Below, piece after piece: positions 34,738-43,378 of a DNA stretch of 64,000 bases. Each line of letters begins with the position of its first letter. The stretch's first letter is position 1. A model generated the notes under the pieces. It was not told the origin of the DNA. It saw only the letters and a list, made by a program, of their open reading frames with translations, and ran no database searches. The translations under genes and the position numbers were made by a program. Source of the stretch: CALNBC01 sp040768925 (GTDB lineage: Bacteria; Bacillota; Clostridia; Christensenellales; CALWSW01); assembly GCA_040768925.1 (NCBI GenBank), contig JAXGLZ010000002.1, forward strand, positions 1-64,000. The letters are read 5' to 3'.

Positions 34738-36960
34738 ATGCTAAAAAGGATCAACAGTAGTTTAAAGGCAAAGCTATTGCTGCCGGTAGTTGCTATTTTC
34801 ATTGCAAGCATCGCTGTCATACTTGTACTAACCCTGAGCATCTCATCAAATAGTATGAACGACCTGTCCAACAGCTTAATGGAAGAAAAAGGCCTGCATT
34901 ATTCCAGCAATATTCAGGGCAAGATCAATGCTTCCATGGAAAGTGTTAAAACGCTGAAACTGTTGATCGAGGAATTTGCCCGGGACGGGGGCGGCGACAG
35001 GGAAAAAGTCGTTGAAATCCTGAAAAAAAGCGTCGAGGATAATGAAACCGTGCTGGGGGCGTACACCCTCTGGGAACCCAATGCCTTCGACGGAAACGAT
35101 ATCGCCTACGTCGGCCAGCCGGGCTATGACGATACCGGAAGGTTCATACCATACGTGGCTCGCGGCAGTTCGGGAATTTATGTTGAACCTCTTGCGAATT
35201 ACGAAACCGAGGGCGTGGGGAATTACTATCTGCTGCCCAAAAAAACGGGGAAAGAATGCGTGCTTGATCCCTTCGAGTATGAAACGGACGGGGAAAAAAA
35301 GTTTATGACATCCATGGTCGTGCCGATCTTCATAGACGGGAAATTCGCTGGCATCGTCGGCCAGGATATTCTGATCGACACATTGATCTCCGATGTCAAG
35401 AACACCAAGATATTCGATACCGGTTATCTGTTTCTGATTGATTCCAGCGGCAATATTTTCTTCAATCCCAATAGTGGAACAACGGAAAAACCGATTTATG
35501 ACTTTTTGGATGCTTCCGCCGTGAGCAGCCTGAAAAACGCGATCACCGCCGGAACCGGCGTCTCGTTTAATTCCTATTCCAAGTTGACGAAAGACTATAA
35601 GCATTTTGTGATCAACCCCGTTACTGTGGGTAACAGCAAATGGTGGGTTGGATCGACGGCGCCGGTCAGTGAAATTTCCGCTCCGGTAACCAACAGCATG
35701 ATCTTTGGCATCCTGGCCGGAGTGATTTCCGCCATTGTGATTTCAATTGCCCTCATATTGCTGGTGACACGGTCGGTAACGCCGATCAAGGGTCTGGTTA
35801 AAGTGGCCGACCAGATTGCCGCCGGGGATGTGAACGTGAGCGTGGACGTCAAAACAAACGACGAAATCGGCACGCTGATGCGCTCGTTCGGCAGGATGAT
35901 CACCAATATCCGCGAACAGGCAAGCGCGGCGGAAAAAATCGCTTCAGGCGATCTGACCGCCCAAGTCACCGTTCGATCGGAATATGATCTCTTGGGCAAA
36001 AAACTCAGCGAAATGATCCAGACGAACAATGAGATCCTGGGCAATATCAACTCTGCCGCCGAGCAGGTAGCGGCGGGCGCAAAGCAGATTTCCGATTCCA
36101 GCATCGCTCTTTCCCAGGGGGCGACGGAACAAGCCAGCGCGATCGAACAGCTCACGGCTTCGATTGAAGAAGTATCCACTCAAACGAAACACAATGCGGA
36201 ATACGCAAATCACGCCAGCGGGCTGGCCGAAACCGCCAAGAATAACGCCATCCAGGGCAACGAGCAGATGAGAGAAATGCTCACGGCCATGAAGGAGATC
36301 AACGTGTCGTCCACAAATATCTCCAAGATCATCAAGGTCATTGACGAAATCGCCTTCCAGACCAATATCCTGGCGCTCAACGCCGCCGTTGAAGCCGCAA
36401 GGGCCGGCCAGCACGGCAAGGGATTCGCCGTCGTTGCCGAAGAGGTCAGAAACCTTGCGGCGCGCTCTGCAAACGCGGCAAAAGAAACCACGGAAATGAT
36501 CGAAGGTTCCATCAAGAAAGTTGAGGATGGAACAAAAATTGCAAACGGAACGGCCGGCGCGCTGCACAAGATCGTGGAAAACGTGGAGGAAGTAGCCAAT
36601 CTGGTGAACGGCATTGCCATGGCCTCCGGCGAACAGGCGACAGGGCTCGCGCAGATCAATCAGGGAATCATGCAGGTATCCCAGGTGGTTCAGACCAACT
36701 CGGCGACTTCCCAGGAAGGCGCGGCCGCCAGCGAGGAACTGGCGAGTCAGGCCGCGCTGCTGCAGGAGCAGGTCGGCAGATTCAGGTTAAAAAATGGAAC
36801 CGCGCCTTCGCATTCCATTGAATTGAAAGCAGCTGCCCCCAGCTTTTCGCGCACGCCCAACGCCGCGACCGAAACCGAAAATGAACGCAAAAACAGGGCG
36901 TCGGCAGCCGCGGGTTCGAAGAAAGCGTCCTTGAGCGACAGCGGCTTTGGCAAATATTGA
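34738..36960 (+). CDS. Methyl-accepting chemotaxis protein, dCache type
   Basis: 740-aa transmembrane chemoreceptor. TM1 is at about 12-35. An external double-Cache ligand domain (about 36-315) contains the family-like VLGAYTLWEPNAFDGNDIAY and FIDGKFAGIVGQDI. TM2 is at about 322-345, followed by HAMP (ITPIKGLVKVADQIAAGDVN region) and a second HAMP-like repeat (AAEKIASGDLTAQVTV). The signalling hairpin includes IAFQTNILALNAAVEAARAG and EVRNLAARSANAAKETTEMI. It controls CheA kinase activity in response to a small ligand such as an amino acid or carboxylate; the exact ligand is unknown. No che genes are near. The C-terminal ~50 residues are polar and Ala/Ser-rich, without a CheR-tether motif. 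Confidence 0.92.
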   Translation: MLKRINSSLKAKLLLPVVAIFIASIAVILVLTLSISSNSMNDLSNSLMEEKGLHYSSNIQGKINASMESVKTLKLLIEEFARDGGGDREKVVEILKKSVEDNETVLGAYTLWEPNAFDGNDIAYVGQPGYDDTGRFIPYVARGSSGIYVEPLANYETEGVGNYYLLPKKTGKECVLDPFEYETDGEKKFMTSMVVPIFIDGKFAGIVGQDILIDTLISDVKNTKIFDTGYLFLIDSSGNIFFNPNSGTTEKPIYDFLDASAVSSLKNAITAGTGVSFNSYSKLTKDYKHFVINPVTVGNSKWWVGSTAPVSEISAPVTNSMIFGILAGVISAIVISIALILLVTRSVTPIKGLVKVADQIAAGDVNVSVDVKTNDEIGTLMRSFGRMITNIREQASAAEKIASGDLTAQVTVRSEYDLLGKKLSEMIQTNNEILGNINSAAEQVAAGAKQISDSSIALSQGATEQASAIEQLTASIEEVSTQTKHNAEYANHASGLAETAKNNAIQGNEQMREMLTAMKEINVSSTNISKIIKVIDEIAFQTNILALNAAVEAARAGQHGKGFAVVAEEVRNLAARSANAAKETTEMIEGSIKKVEDGTKIANGTAGALHKIVENVEEVANLVNGIAMASGEQATGLAQINQGIMQVSQVVQTNSATSQEGAAASEELASQAALLQEQVGRFRLKNGTAPSHSIELKAAAPSFSRTPNAATETENERKNRASAAAGSKKASLSDSGFGKY

Positions 36961-37334
36961 TAACGGCGCCGGCCAGGGGGATTTTCGGCATGCATCATGA
37001 TACGAGGGGAGCCTGCCGGCCCCCCTCGTATGCTCCCGGGCTGTCTTGAATGAGCGGAGGCCCCATCCGCCTGCGCAGATTCACCGGTGCGATTGGCTTT
37101 GCCGCGATCATTGACTGCCGGAAATGAAATATTGGCTGCGCAAATGAGAAATCGCGGCGGATTTGCGCTACACGGGGATTATCGCATTAAAAATTCGTCA
37201 ATAAAGAGAGGATCGCAAAGAAAAAACCATTGAAAGCGGTTTGCGAAAAGGCGTATGATCAGTTATGGTTGTATTGTCTAATATGCTTGTCTTTCACCAC
37301 ACCGCTTTTGAAGGGATTACCTGGAGGAACGAAT
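36961..37334. other. 374-bp gap after the chemoreceptor
   Basis: It contains the hairpin at 37000-37031. The plus-strand frame of the next gene is open from 37230, but its first 35 codons lack a ribosome site. I see no other gene or motif. Confidence 0.45.
37000..37031 (+). terminator. 10-bp stem hairpin after chemoreceptor
   Basis: ATACGAGGGG (37000-37009) pairs perfectly with CCCCTCGTAT (37022-37031). No T-run follows, so termination strength is uncertain. Confidence 0.5.
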
Positions 37335-38513
37335 TTGGAGAGTGAACGTTCTGGGATCAATGCGGACAGGGAGGGCTTTGACGATCCTCATATCGATGAA
37401 ATCCACCGGGAATACGAGAGAATCGACAGCGACTGGCTGATGCTGCATTACAAGACCACGGTCGGGTTGGTCGCATTCGCCTGTATTATTGAGTTTGCAC
37501 TGGGGCTGTTTTTCATCAACTCCGAACTTCTGACGACGACCGTCGAAAGATATGTCTTGAAGTTCATGCTGCTGCCCTGTGTCGCAAACTTTGTCTTTAT
37601 CGTTTTAGACACGGCTGCGATCAAATCAAAACGCCTCACGCAAAAACAAAAGACCTATACGGTTTCCCTTGTTTTCATCATCATTTGCTTTGTTCTGTTT
37701 ACAGTGCACAGCGCCTTCAGTGCGACTTATTATATGTATGCTATCGGGATTATGATGACGACGATCTACGCAAGTTATCGGGTAACCAGCATCACGGCCC
37801 TGTCCAGCATAGCCTCGATCATCGTTTCGGAGCTGTTCATCGTATGGGATATGGATAAGACAAGCATCTTTGAAAGCACGGCCAGGATGGGGGATTTCCT
37901 GATCTCGATCTTTATCCTGATCGCTTTCTCAATAGGCTGCATGGTCGTGATCCGGTTCGAGCAAAAGAAAAATGAGGCGAGCATCCAAATGGAATCCGAA
38001 CGCCGGCACCTGCAGCAAATCCTTCAGGTGGATGAAATGACCGGCGTACTCAACCGAAAGGCGATGCATGCCGCGCTTAAGAACGTGGAATTCAGCGCCG
38101 GGGGCGACAGCTATATCCTCGCGATATCCGACATGGATAATTTTAAGGGCATAAACGACCAATGGGGGCATCATCTTGGCGACCGCTGCCTGATGGAATA
38201 TGCAAAAATCCTGACGGAAAACTGCTGCAAATACACCCCTTTTCGTTATGGGGGCGACGAATTCTGCCTGCTTTTTTGCAATGTGAGCATGGACGAGGCG
38301 GTATCCGTCTGCCAGAAGATCAAAACAAAGCTCAGCGAGCTGCGTTTTGAGGATTACCCGATGTTAAAATTGACGGCCAGCTTTGGCCTTGCGGCTTATT
38401 CCGATCAAATTGACACAGTGCGGCTCTTCGTGCATTCCGATTACGCGCTTTATGAGGCGAAGGAACTCCGCGATACGGTTCGGGTCTTTCAAAAGGAAGC
38501 AAAATTTGCGTGA
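37335..38513 (+). CDS. Membrane diguanylate cyclase (GGDEF)
   Basis: 392 aa from TTG 37335, which has GGAGG 7 bp upstream; a longer reading from 37230 lacks a ribosome site. Six hydrophobic helices (about residues 35-215) form a membrane sensor. A coiled linker leads to the catalytic GGDEF domain (about 232-390): QVDEMTGVLNRKAMH, SDMDNFKGINDQWGHHLGD and the active loop FRYGGDEFCLLF (about 302-313). It makes cyclic di-GMP from two GTP. The RxxD product-inhibition site is not seen before the GGDEF loop (KYTPFRYGGDEF), so feedback may be weak. It follows the chemoreceptor on the same strand but with its own leader. Confidence 0.9.
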   Translation: MESERSGINADREGFDDPHIDEIHREYERIDSDWLMLHYKTTVGLVAFACIIEFALGLFFINSELLTTTVERYVLKFMLLPCVANFVFIVLDTAAIKSKRLTQKQKTYTVSLVFIIICFVLFTVHSAFSATYYMYAIGIMMTTIYASYRVTSITALSSIASIIVSELFIVWDMDKTSIFESTARMGDFLISIFILIAFSIGCMVVIRFEQKKNEASIQMESERRHLQQILQVDEMTGVLNRKAMHAALKNVEFSAGGDSYILAISDMDNFKGINDQWGHHLGDRCLMEYAKILTENCCKYTPFRYGGDEFCLLFCNVSMDEAVSVCQKIKTKLSELRFEDYPMLKLTASFGLAAYSDQIDTVRLFVHSDYALYEAKELRDTVRVFQKEAKFA

Positions 38514-38732
38514 TAACGGATTGGGCCTGATCCGTATTCCGCTGGCTTGCCGTTTGATTTTGGCCAGGCTGCCGAGCCCGGTGGCCTTCGGCCGAAAACG
38601 GGCATCAAACCGTATCAAAACGCGGCCCGGCCTGGGTTGTGTTCCGGCTGCGAACCCACAGTTAAACTAAATCCGAAGTCGAATGCGTCAAGCCGGACGG
38701 ACTGCCAGTATGCTATAAAAAAGGAGGATGAG

Positions 38733-39077
38733 ATGACGAACTCGGTATTCGCGGGGGACAGGGCCAGATGGCTGCCGCTTTATAAACGGCTTCGCAGCCT
38801 GGCACTTAGAAAAATCGGTCCATTCAACGAATATGCCGTCTTAAATTCCGTGCTTTGGAAACACAGCTCGACATTTGCCGAAATCAGCGCCAAAGAGGAG
38901 TGCATGATCGTGGCTTTTGCCTCCGATGCGCTCCACGAAGAGTGGGAGGCGTCTAAAGTGCTGCAATTGTCGCAGAACCGCGTGGTTCACTATTTTGAAG
39001 TTTGCGACAGCTCCCTGTTCGCGGAGCTGGTCGAACGAATCTCCGAGGCTTATGTCCTTCCCGGTCGGTCCAGATGA
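38733..39077 (+). CDS. DUF5655-like small protein
   Basis: 114 aa. The pattern WLPLYKRLRSLALRKIGPFN and KEECMIVAFASDALHEEW resembles the DUF5655 domain, a small cytoplasmic fold of unknown function often joined or adjacent to DUF1801/DUF4287 proteins. AAGGAGG lies 7-10 bp before ATG 38733. The stop overlaps the start of the DUF1801 gene (ATGA), so they are translated together. Confidence 0.75.
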   Translation: MTNSVFAGDRARWLPLYKRLRSLALRKIGPFNEYAVLNSVLWKHSSTFAEISAKEECMIVAFASDALHEEWEASKVLQLSQNRVVHYFEVCDSSLFAELVERISEAYVLPGRSR

Positions 39078-39619
39078 GCAAACCCCCCGAGGAAAAACCG
39101 GCGTACGCCTCCATTGACGAGTACATCGCACAGTTTCCGGAGCACCTGCGCGAAATTCTGTATGCCATTCGAAACACCATCCGTCAGGCCGCCCCGCAAG
39201 CGAAGGAAAGGATGAGCTGGCAGATGCCGACATTTTGGCAGAACGAGAATCTCATTCATTTTGCGGCGGCAAAAAATCACATCGGACTTTATCCCGGCGA
39301 GAGCGGAGTCCGCGCCTTTGCCGGCAAGCTGACAGGCTATCAAACTTCAAAAGGCGCGATCCGGTTCCCGCTGTCCCAGCCGGTGCCCTATGATCTGATC
39401 GATGAAATCACGCGCTTTCGGGTCGCCGAAGTCACGGGCAAAATGCCGGGCGGCGCCGGCAAGCAGACGGTTGGCTTTGCCGCCGTCATCAAAAAGGTTC
39501 CGGATATGGCGAGGGGGAAGAAACAGAAAAAAGCAGCTCCTGAGGAGCTGCCCAGACTGTCAAAAAACCCTCTCCCGGGGGTTCAGGGGCCGGTGCCCCT
39601 GAGCTTGAATCAAAACTGA
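39074..39619 (+). CDS. DUF1801 (YdhG-like) protein with extended tail
   Basis: 181 aa. Residues 1-130 form a DUF1801 domain: ASIDEYIAQFPEHLREILYA, AAPQAKERMSWQMPTFWQN, LIHFAAAKNHIGLYPGESGV and KGAIRFPLSQPVPYDLIDEI are typical. Relatives resemble the iron-sulfur scaffold-like Frataxin fold and have no settled role. The last ~35 residues after KKQKKAA run through two perfect hairpins (39533-39551, 39584-39601), suggesting that an older stop before a terminator was lost. ATGA overlap with the DUF5655 gene. Confidence 0.8.
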   Translation: MSKPPEEKPAYASIDEYIAQFPEHLREILYAIRNTIRQAAPQAKERMSWQMPTFWQNENLIHFAAAKNHIGLYPGESGVRAFAGKLTGYQTSKGAIRFPLSQPVPYDLIDEITRFRVAEVTGKMPGGAGKQTVGFAAVIKKVPDMARGKKQKKAAPEELPRLSKNPLPGVQGPVPLSLNQN

Positions 39620-39707
39620 CGACATGTGCGTCAGTTTTGCCGTACTATTTCGGCCACTTGTGGCCGAAATTTCCCTGCGCGAAGCGCGCCGGAATCACAG
39701 ATTCCGG
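39533..39707. repeat. Cluster of five perfect hairpins
   Basis: In 175 bp there are GCAGCTCC/GGAGCTGC (39533-39551), CAGGGGC/GCCCCTG (39584-39601), CAAAACTGACG/CGTCAGTTTTG (39611-39639), ATTTCGGCCAC/GTGGCCGAAAT (39647-39670) and CCGGAATC/GATTCCGG (39689-39707). Arms are 7-11 bp with no mismatches. Arm sequences are unrelated to one another. The first two lie inside the DUF1801 reading. The rest of 39620-39817 holds no gene. Confidence 0.75.
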
Positions 39708-39817
39708 TACTTCATCAAAGAATGATATCGGCTGCGCCGCGGCCTTGAAAACCCATTGGCGAAGCTGCCCGCAGGCCGCTTTGACGCTTTAAGAACAGCT
39801 TTTGAAAAACTGCACAA

Positions 39818-39979
39818 TCACGGTTCGATGATCGGATTGGCCTTCTGTTTGGTGGTTTTGGCCTTGCCTTGAATTTCGGGGACCGGGGGCGCGTCGTTCT
39901 TCGGAATATGCGTTTTGTGGTTGCTCTCGGTCCCGTGAGGGTCTTTCGGGTTTGGGCGTCTCATTCCCGCTTTCGCCAT
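39818..39979 (-). CDS. Small hydrophilic protein, 53 aa
   Basis: ATG 39979 has AAGGAGG 6 bp upstream. The protein (MAKAGMRRPNPKDPHGTESN, then KKTH-like KTHIPKNDAPPVPEIQGKAK and a KANPIIEP end) is rich in Lys, Pro, Asn and Asp, has no hydrophobic core and is likely disordered. I recall similar small hypothetical proteins in Clostridia, without known function. It is the second gene of a pair with 39991-40125, 11 bp apart, and its ribosome site begins at the first gene's stop. Confidence 0.65.
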   Translation of the reverse strand: MAKAGMRRPNPKDPHGTESNHKTHIPKNDAPPVPEIQGKAKTTKQKANPIIEP

Positions 39980-39990
39980 GGGGTGCCTCC

Positions 39991-40125
39991 TTACACGTCG
40001 TTCCCTTTGATCGATTTTTTCTTCGCGTTCTTGTTCTGGTTTTGATTTTCGCGGGTAATCGGGGTTTGATCATTGCATTTTTCCGTCCGGGCTTTTTTCG
40101 GATCGGGCTGGCTGTCTTTGGGCAT
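39991..40125 (-). CDS. Small hydrophilic protein, 44 aa
   Basis: ATG 40125 with GAGGTG 6 bp upstream. The sequence (MPKDSQPDPKKARTEKCNDQ ... NQNKNAKKKSIKGNDV) is almost free of hydrophobic residues and very rich in Lys, Asn, Gln and Asp, like a disordered nucleic-acid-binding or spore-core type peptide, though it lacks SASP motifs. First gene of a two-gene unit with 39818-39979, about 95 bp downstream of mutY on the same strand. Function unknown. Confidence 0.55.
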   Translation of the reverse strand: MPKDSQPDPKKARTEKCNDQTPITRENQNQNKNAKKKSIKGNDV

Positions 40126-40219
40126 CGAATCACCTCAAACGAATTTTGCGCATTTTGCCGGCCGTTATGCAGGCAAAGGGAAAACTTTGCCCGCCATATT
40201 CCCGCCCGGCGTCCGCCGA

Positions 40220-41284
40220 TCAGACCATGCTTAAAAAGGGCCGGAAGGCGGAAGGCAAAGGCCTGTCCTCCGCCAGCATTTCTTTCGTCACCCACAAAAA
40301 TTCAGGGGGCATGTTTTCGCAGTCAACGACATAGCTCGCCATTTCCCATTCAACATGGGTGAAAATATGCTTTCTGCGAAGCCCTTCGGCCACTGCGGCG
40401 GCGGAGACCCCCCACGCCTTAAGCGTGTTTTTCGCCTCGGCCGGGGTCAAATGCCCCGCCGTGTTGGGAAATTCCCAAAGTCCGCCGAGCAGGGCGTTTG
40501 CCTCGCGCTGCCTGATTGCGATCATTCCTTCGCAGCAAAGCAGGAAGACGGTTTTTTTCTCTTTCTTCCGGGGCGCTTTTTTCGCCTTGACCGGCAGCGC
40601 CGTCTGCGTGTTGGTCTGATTGGCCCGGCACGCAAAGGCGACCGGGCAGACAACGCATTTTGGCAGACCATTCGGAAGGCATACCACGGCGCCCAGCTCC
40701 ATCAGGCTCTGGGTGAAATCGCCGCTGCGGCCTGCCGGGTAAATTTCGCCCAGCAGCCCGGCGATTTTCTTTTTCACCTCCGGAGCGGATACATCCGCGC
40801 TGCATCCCGTCAGCCTTGCGGTCACGCGCAGCACGTTCCCGTCCACCGCCGCAACAGGCTGTTCAAAGCAGATGGAAGCGATCGCGCCCGCCGTATATTG
40901 CCCGATGCCCGGCAGGGAAAGGATGTCGTTGTAAGCCTCCGGAAACCTGCCGCCATACTTTGCCATGATCGTCTGCGCGGCTTTTTGCAGGTTCCGCGCG
41001 CGGCGGTAATAACCCAGCCCCTCCCAAAGCTTCAAGAGCCGTTCCTCTTCCGCCTCCGCCAGGCTTTGGATGTTCGGAAAATGCCGAATAAAACGGGTAT
41101 AATAAGGGATAACGGTCTCAACCCGCGTCTGCTGCAGCATGATCTCGGACACCCATACGTGGTAGGGGTCGGTATCTTCACGCCAGGGCAGGACCCTGGC
41201 ATTTTCGTCATACCACGCCAGAAGCGGCTGCACAATTTCATCAAGCCTGTTTGTTTCGCTTATTTCAAACACCGTTTTTCCCAC
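40220..41284 (-). CDS. mutY: A/G-specific adenine DNA glycosylase
   Basis: 354 aa, full length. It removes adenine mispaired with 8-oxoguanine. The helix-hairpin-helix and catalytic region reads LPGIGQYTAGAIASICFEQP followed by VDGNVLRVTARL (catalytic Asp). The early motif LPWREDTDPYHVWVSEIMLQ, containing the catalytic Glu, is intact. The 4Fe-4S cysteines are in CLPNGLPKCVVCPVAFAC. The C-terminal Nudix-like domain (about 240-350, LLGGLWEFPNTAG, FTHVEWEMASYVV) recognises 8-oxoG. It is the first gene on this strand here, with the two small-protein genes downstream. Confidence 0.95.
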   Translation of the reverse strand: MGKTVFEISETNRLDEIVQPLLAWYDENARVLPWREDTDPYHVWVSEIMLQQTRVETVIPYYTRFIRHFPNIQSLAEAEEERLLKLWEGLGYYRRARNLQKAAQTIMAKYGGRFPEAYNDILSLPGIGQYTAGAIASICFEQPVAAVDGNVLRVTARLTGCSADVSAPEVKKKIAGLLGEIYPAGRSGDFTQSLMELGAVVCLPNGLPKCVVCPVAFACRANQTNTQTALPVKAKKAPRKKEKKTVFLLCCEGMIAIRQREANALLGGLWEFPNTAGHLTPAEAKNTLKAWGVSAAAVAEGLRRKHIFTHVEWEMASYVVDCENMPPEFLWVTKEMLAEDRPLPSAFRPFLSMV

Positions 41285-41506
41285 TTTTTCACCTTTCGCT
41301 GGTCTCGCAACTTTTTATGCTCTGCCCAGTATATCAATTCCGGCCGATCTTGTCGCCCGGCATCGCTTTCGCTATTTTGCAAACGCCGCCCTTTGCAAAA
41401 TCCATTAATAAGTCCTTTTGCGGCCATCCGCGGAAAAGGGTTGTAAACCGCGCGCGCGGCCGCACATATAATGGCGATGAGATGAATTTTGAATGAGGTG
41501 ATGCGT

Positions 41507-42781
41507 TTGAGAACGCTGCGTTACGGCATGTCGGGCACCGACGTCATGGAAATGCAGGCGCTGCTGCGAAAGATCGGCTACAATCCCGGCCCCATCGACG
41601 GGATATTCGGCGCGCAGACCCTAAACGCGGTACAGCGCTTTCAGCGCCGGTTTGGTTTGGCTCCCGACGGTGTCGTGGGCCCGGCGACGTGGCGCGTCAT
41701 GGAGCGCTTCCTGCTGGGCTACGACCTGTATACGGTTCGCCCGGGAGACACGATTTGGGGCATCGCGCGCGCCTACGGCACCAGTATGCAGTCCATCCTG
41801 ACCGCCAATCCCGACGTCGACCCCGACCGGCTCTCCGTCGGGCGGCAGCTCATCATCCCTTACAATTTTTCTGTGGTGGACACCAACATCGATTACACCT
41901 ACGCGGTTCTCGAACGGGACATCCTGGGTCTGAAGGCGCGCTATCCCTTCATCGAAACCGGCGTGGCCGGGCAGAGCGTGCTGGGAAAAAATTTGTATTA
42001 CCTGCGGCTGGGCGAGGGAACAAACGAGGTGTTCTACAACGCCTCCCATCATGCCCTTGAGTGGATCACGACGCCGGTGCTCATGAAATTCATCGAGGAT
42101 TTCGCTTATGCCTATTCGCGCGGGCAGACGCTGGGGTCGGGTTACGATCCGGCCGATATCTGGCGGCGAAGCAGCCTGTATTTCATCCCCATGGTCAACC
42201 CCGACGGGGTGGACCTGGTGCTTGACGGGTTATCGCCCGACAATCCGTATTACAGCCGGCTGATCGGGTGGAATGGGGGCAGCAGCGATTTTTCCACTGT
42301 GTGGCAGGCAAACATTCGCGGCGTAGACCTGAATCACAATTACAACGCCGCGTGGGAAGAGTCGAAGCAGGCCGAGGCCGAACTCGGCATCACCGGCCCC
42401 GGACCGACGCGCTATTCGGGCCCGGCGCCCGAATCCGAACCCGAAAGCCGAGCGGCAGCCGATTTCACGCGCAGGCGCAATTTCCGTCTGGTCATGGCCT
42501 ATCACAGCCAGGGCGAGGTCATCTTTTGGGATTTCATGAATCTGGCCCCGCCCGAGGGGCGCATCATCGGCGAGGAATTTGCGCGCGAAAGCGGTTATTT
42601 GCTGGCGGACCCGGAGGGGATCGCCTCCTACGCCGGTTACAAGGACTGGTTTATCCAGGACTGGCGGCGCCCGGGTTACACCATCGAGGTCGGGCGCGGG
42701 CGCAATCCGCTGCCCATTTCACAGTTTGATTCCATCTACGCGCGAAATCTCAACATGCTGCTGCTCTCGTCGATCATATAG
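41507..42781 (+). CDS. PG-binding, LysM, M14 cell-wall peptidase
   Basis: 424 aa. Order: peptidoglycan-binding domain (about 2-65, GMSGTDVMEMQALLRKIGYN, DGIFGAQTLNAVQRFQ), LysM (about 72-118, YTVRPGDTIWGIARAYGTSM, RLSVGRQLIIPY), then a zinc carboxypeptidase of family M14 (about 125-424). The zinc set is in ASHHALEW (H..E) and VMAYHSQGEVIFW; the general-base Glu is in GYTIEVGRGRNP. The closest named type is gamma-D-glutamyl-diamino acid endopeptidase, which cleaves peptidoglycan stem peptides in sporulation or wall turnover. No signal peptide is visible, as in spore-compartment relatives. TTG 41507 is chosen for GAGGTG 5 bp upstream. Confidence 0.9.
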   Translation: MRTLRYGMSGTDVMEMQALLRKIGYNPGPIDGIFGAQTLNAVQRFQRRFGLAPDGVVGPATWRVMERFLLGYDLYTVRPGDTIWGIARAYGTSMQSILTANPDVDPDRLSVGRQLIIPYNFSVVDTNIDYTYAVLERDILGLKARYPFIETGVAGQSVLGKNLYYLRLGEGTNEVFYNASHHALEWITTPVLMKFIEDFAYAYSRGQTLGSGYDPADIWRRSSLYFIPMVNPDGVDLVLDGLSPDNPYYSRLIGWNGGSSDFSTVWQANIRGVDLNHNYNAAWEESKQAEAELGITGPGPTRYSGPAPESEPESRAAADFTRRRNFRLVMAYHSQGEVIFWDFMNLAPPEGRIIGEEFARESGYLLADPEGIASYAGYKDWFIQDWRRPGYTIEVGRGRNPLPISQFDSIYARNLNMLLLSSII

Positions 42782-42890
42782 GCAGCCGCGTTCGGAAAAA
42801 CGGGACGCGGCGCAGACTTTGCCGCCAGGCCGCCAGATGGAGCGGTATACAACGCACCTTCTGGCGGCTCCGTTTGAGGCGTTCAAAAGC

Positions 42891-42936
42891 AAAAATCCCG
42901 CTCCGTCTTTTTTAAGGGCATTGCGGGATTTTTGGG
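42891..42936 (+). terminator. Rho-independent terminator of the M14 peptidase gene
   Basis: AAAAATCCCGC (42891-42901) and GCGGGATTTTT (42923-42933) are perfect 11-bp arms ending in a T-run. Upstream, CCGCCAGA/TCTGGCGG forms a second hairpin at 42831-42866. Confidence 0.75.
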
Positions 42937-42990
42937 TCGGAGTGAAAGTATGAAACTTGGAGAAATCCAGTAATATGAGTGGATTACAGG
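42931..42990. repeat. 60-bp direct repeat, left copy
   Basis: 42931-42990 aligns without gaps to 43611-43670 at 42 of 60 positions, best in AGTGAA, AGAAA and AGTAATAT. The two copies lie exactly 680 bp apart and enclose the XRE gene and the 57-aa gene. Confidence 0.55.
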
Positions 42991-43028
42991 CCGTTAGCTA
43001 GTAGCGTTTGCACCAGAAGAAGAACAAA

Positions 43029-43059
43029 ACAGCGGCGCAGCTTGGGCGCTGTACCGCTG
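43029..43059 (-). terminator. Possible terminator of the XRE gene
   Basis: On the minus strand CAGCGG pairs with CCGCTG and TTTTG follows. The stem is short with a long loop, so this is tentative. Confidence 0.4.
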
Positions 43060-43072
43060 CCTTGGTTTTTAG

Positions 43073-43291
43073 CTATCGGCTGGTTTTCTTATTGTTGGTT
43101 CGTTCCAGGATATAGTCTACGCTTACGCCATAGAAATCCGCCAAGGCACACAGGACGTGCGGCGGAACCATCCGCTGACCACTTTCATAATAGGCATAAC
43201 TACGCTGAGGGACATTGATTGCCCTGCCGACTTTTTCCTGCGTTAAGTCTGCATCCTCTCGCAGCCCGCGAATACGTTCATATTTTTCCAT
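43073..43291 (-). CDS. XRE family transcriptional regulator, compact
   Basis: 72 aa from ATG 43291, a single Cro/CI-type helix-turn-helix: LREDADLTQEKVGRAINVPQ then RSYAYYESGQRMVPPHVLCA and YGVSVDYILERTNN. No further domain. It is divergent from the 57-aa gene, and two GAACA..TGTTC palindromes lie in the intergenic region, each placed between the -35 and -10 of one promoter. This looks like a phage-type repressor controlling both directions. Lower GC than its neighbours. Confidence 0.85.
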   Translation of the reverse strand: MEKYERIRGLREDADLTQEKVGRAINVPQRSYAYYESGQRMVPPHVLCALADFYGVSVDYILERTNNKKTSR

Positions 43292-43319
43292 TAACATCAC
43301 CGATATCAGTATAGAGAAG

Positions 43320-43332
43320 AACAAATTGTTCT
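43320..43332. promoter_or_regulatory. Operator O1, XRE switch
   Basis: GAACAAATTGTTC, a perfect palindrome with a one-base centre. On the minus strand it lies just upstream of a -10-like TATACT (43309-43314), in the spacer of the XRE gene promoter. Confidence 0.7.
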
Positions 43333-43334
43333 AT

Positions 43335-43363
43335 TGTCATCTTGAACATATTGTTCTACTATG
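43335..43363 (+). promoter_or_regulatory. Rightward promoter containing operator O2
   Basis: TTGTCA (43335-43340), 17 bp, TACTAT (43358-43363). The spacer is filled by the second palindrome GAACATATTGTTC (43345-43357). Repressor bound there would block RNA polymerase. Confidence 0.75.
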
Positions 43364-43378
43364 CTTTGGGTGAGTGCA

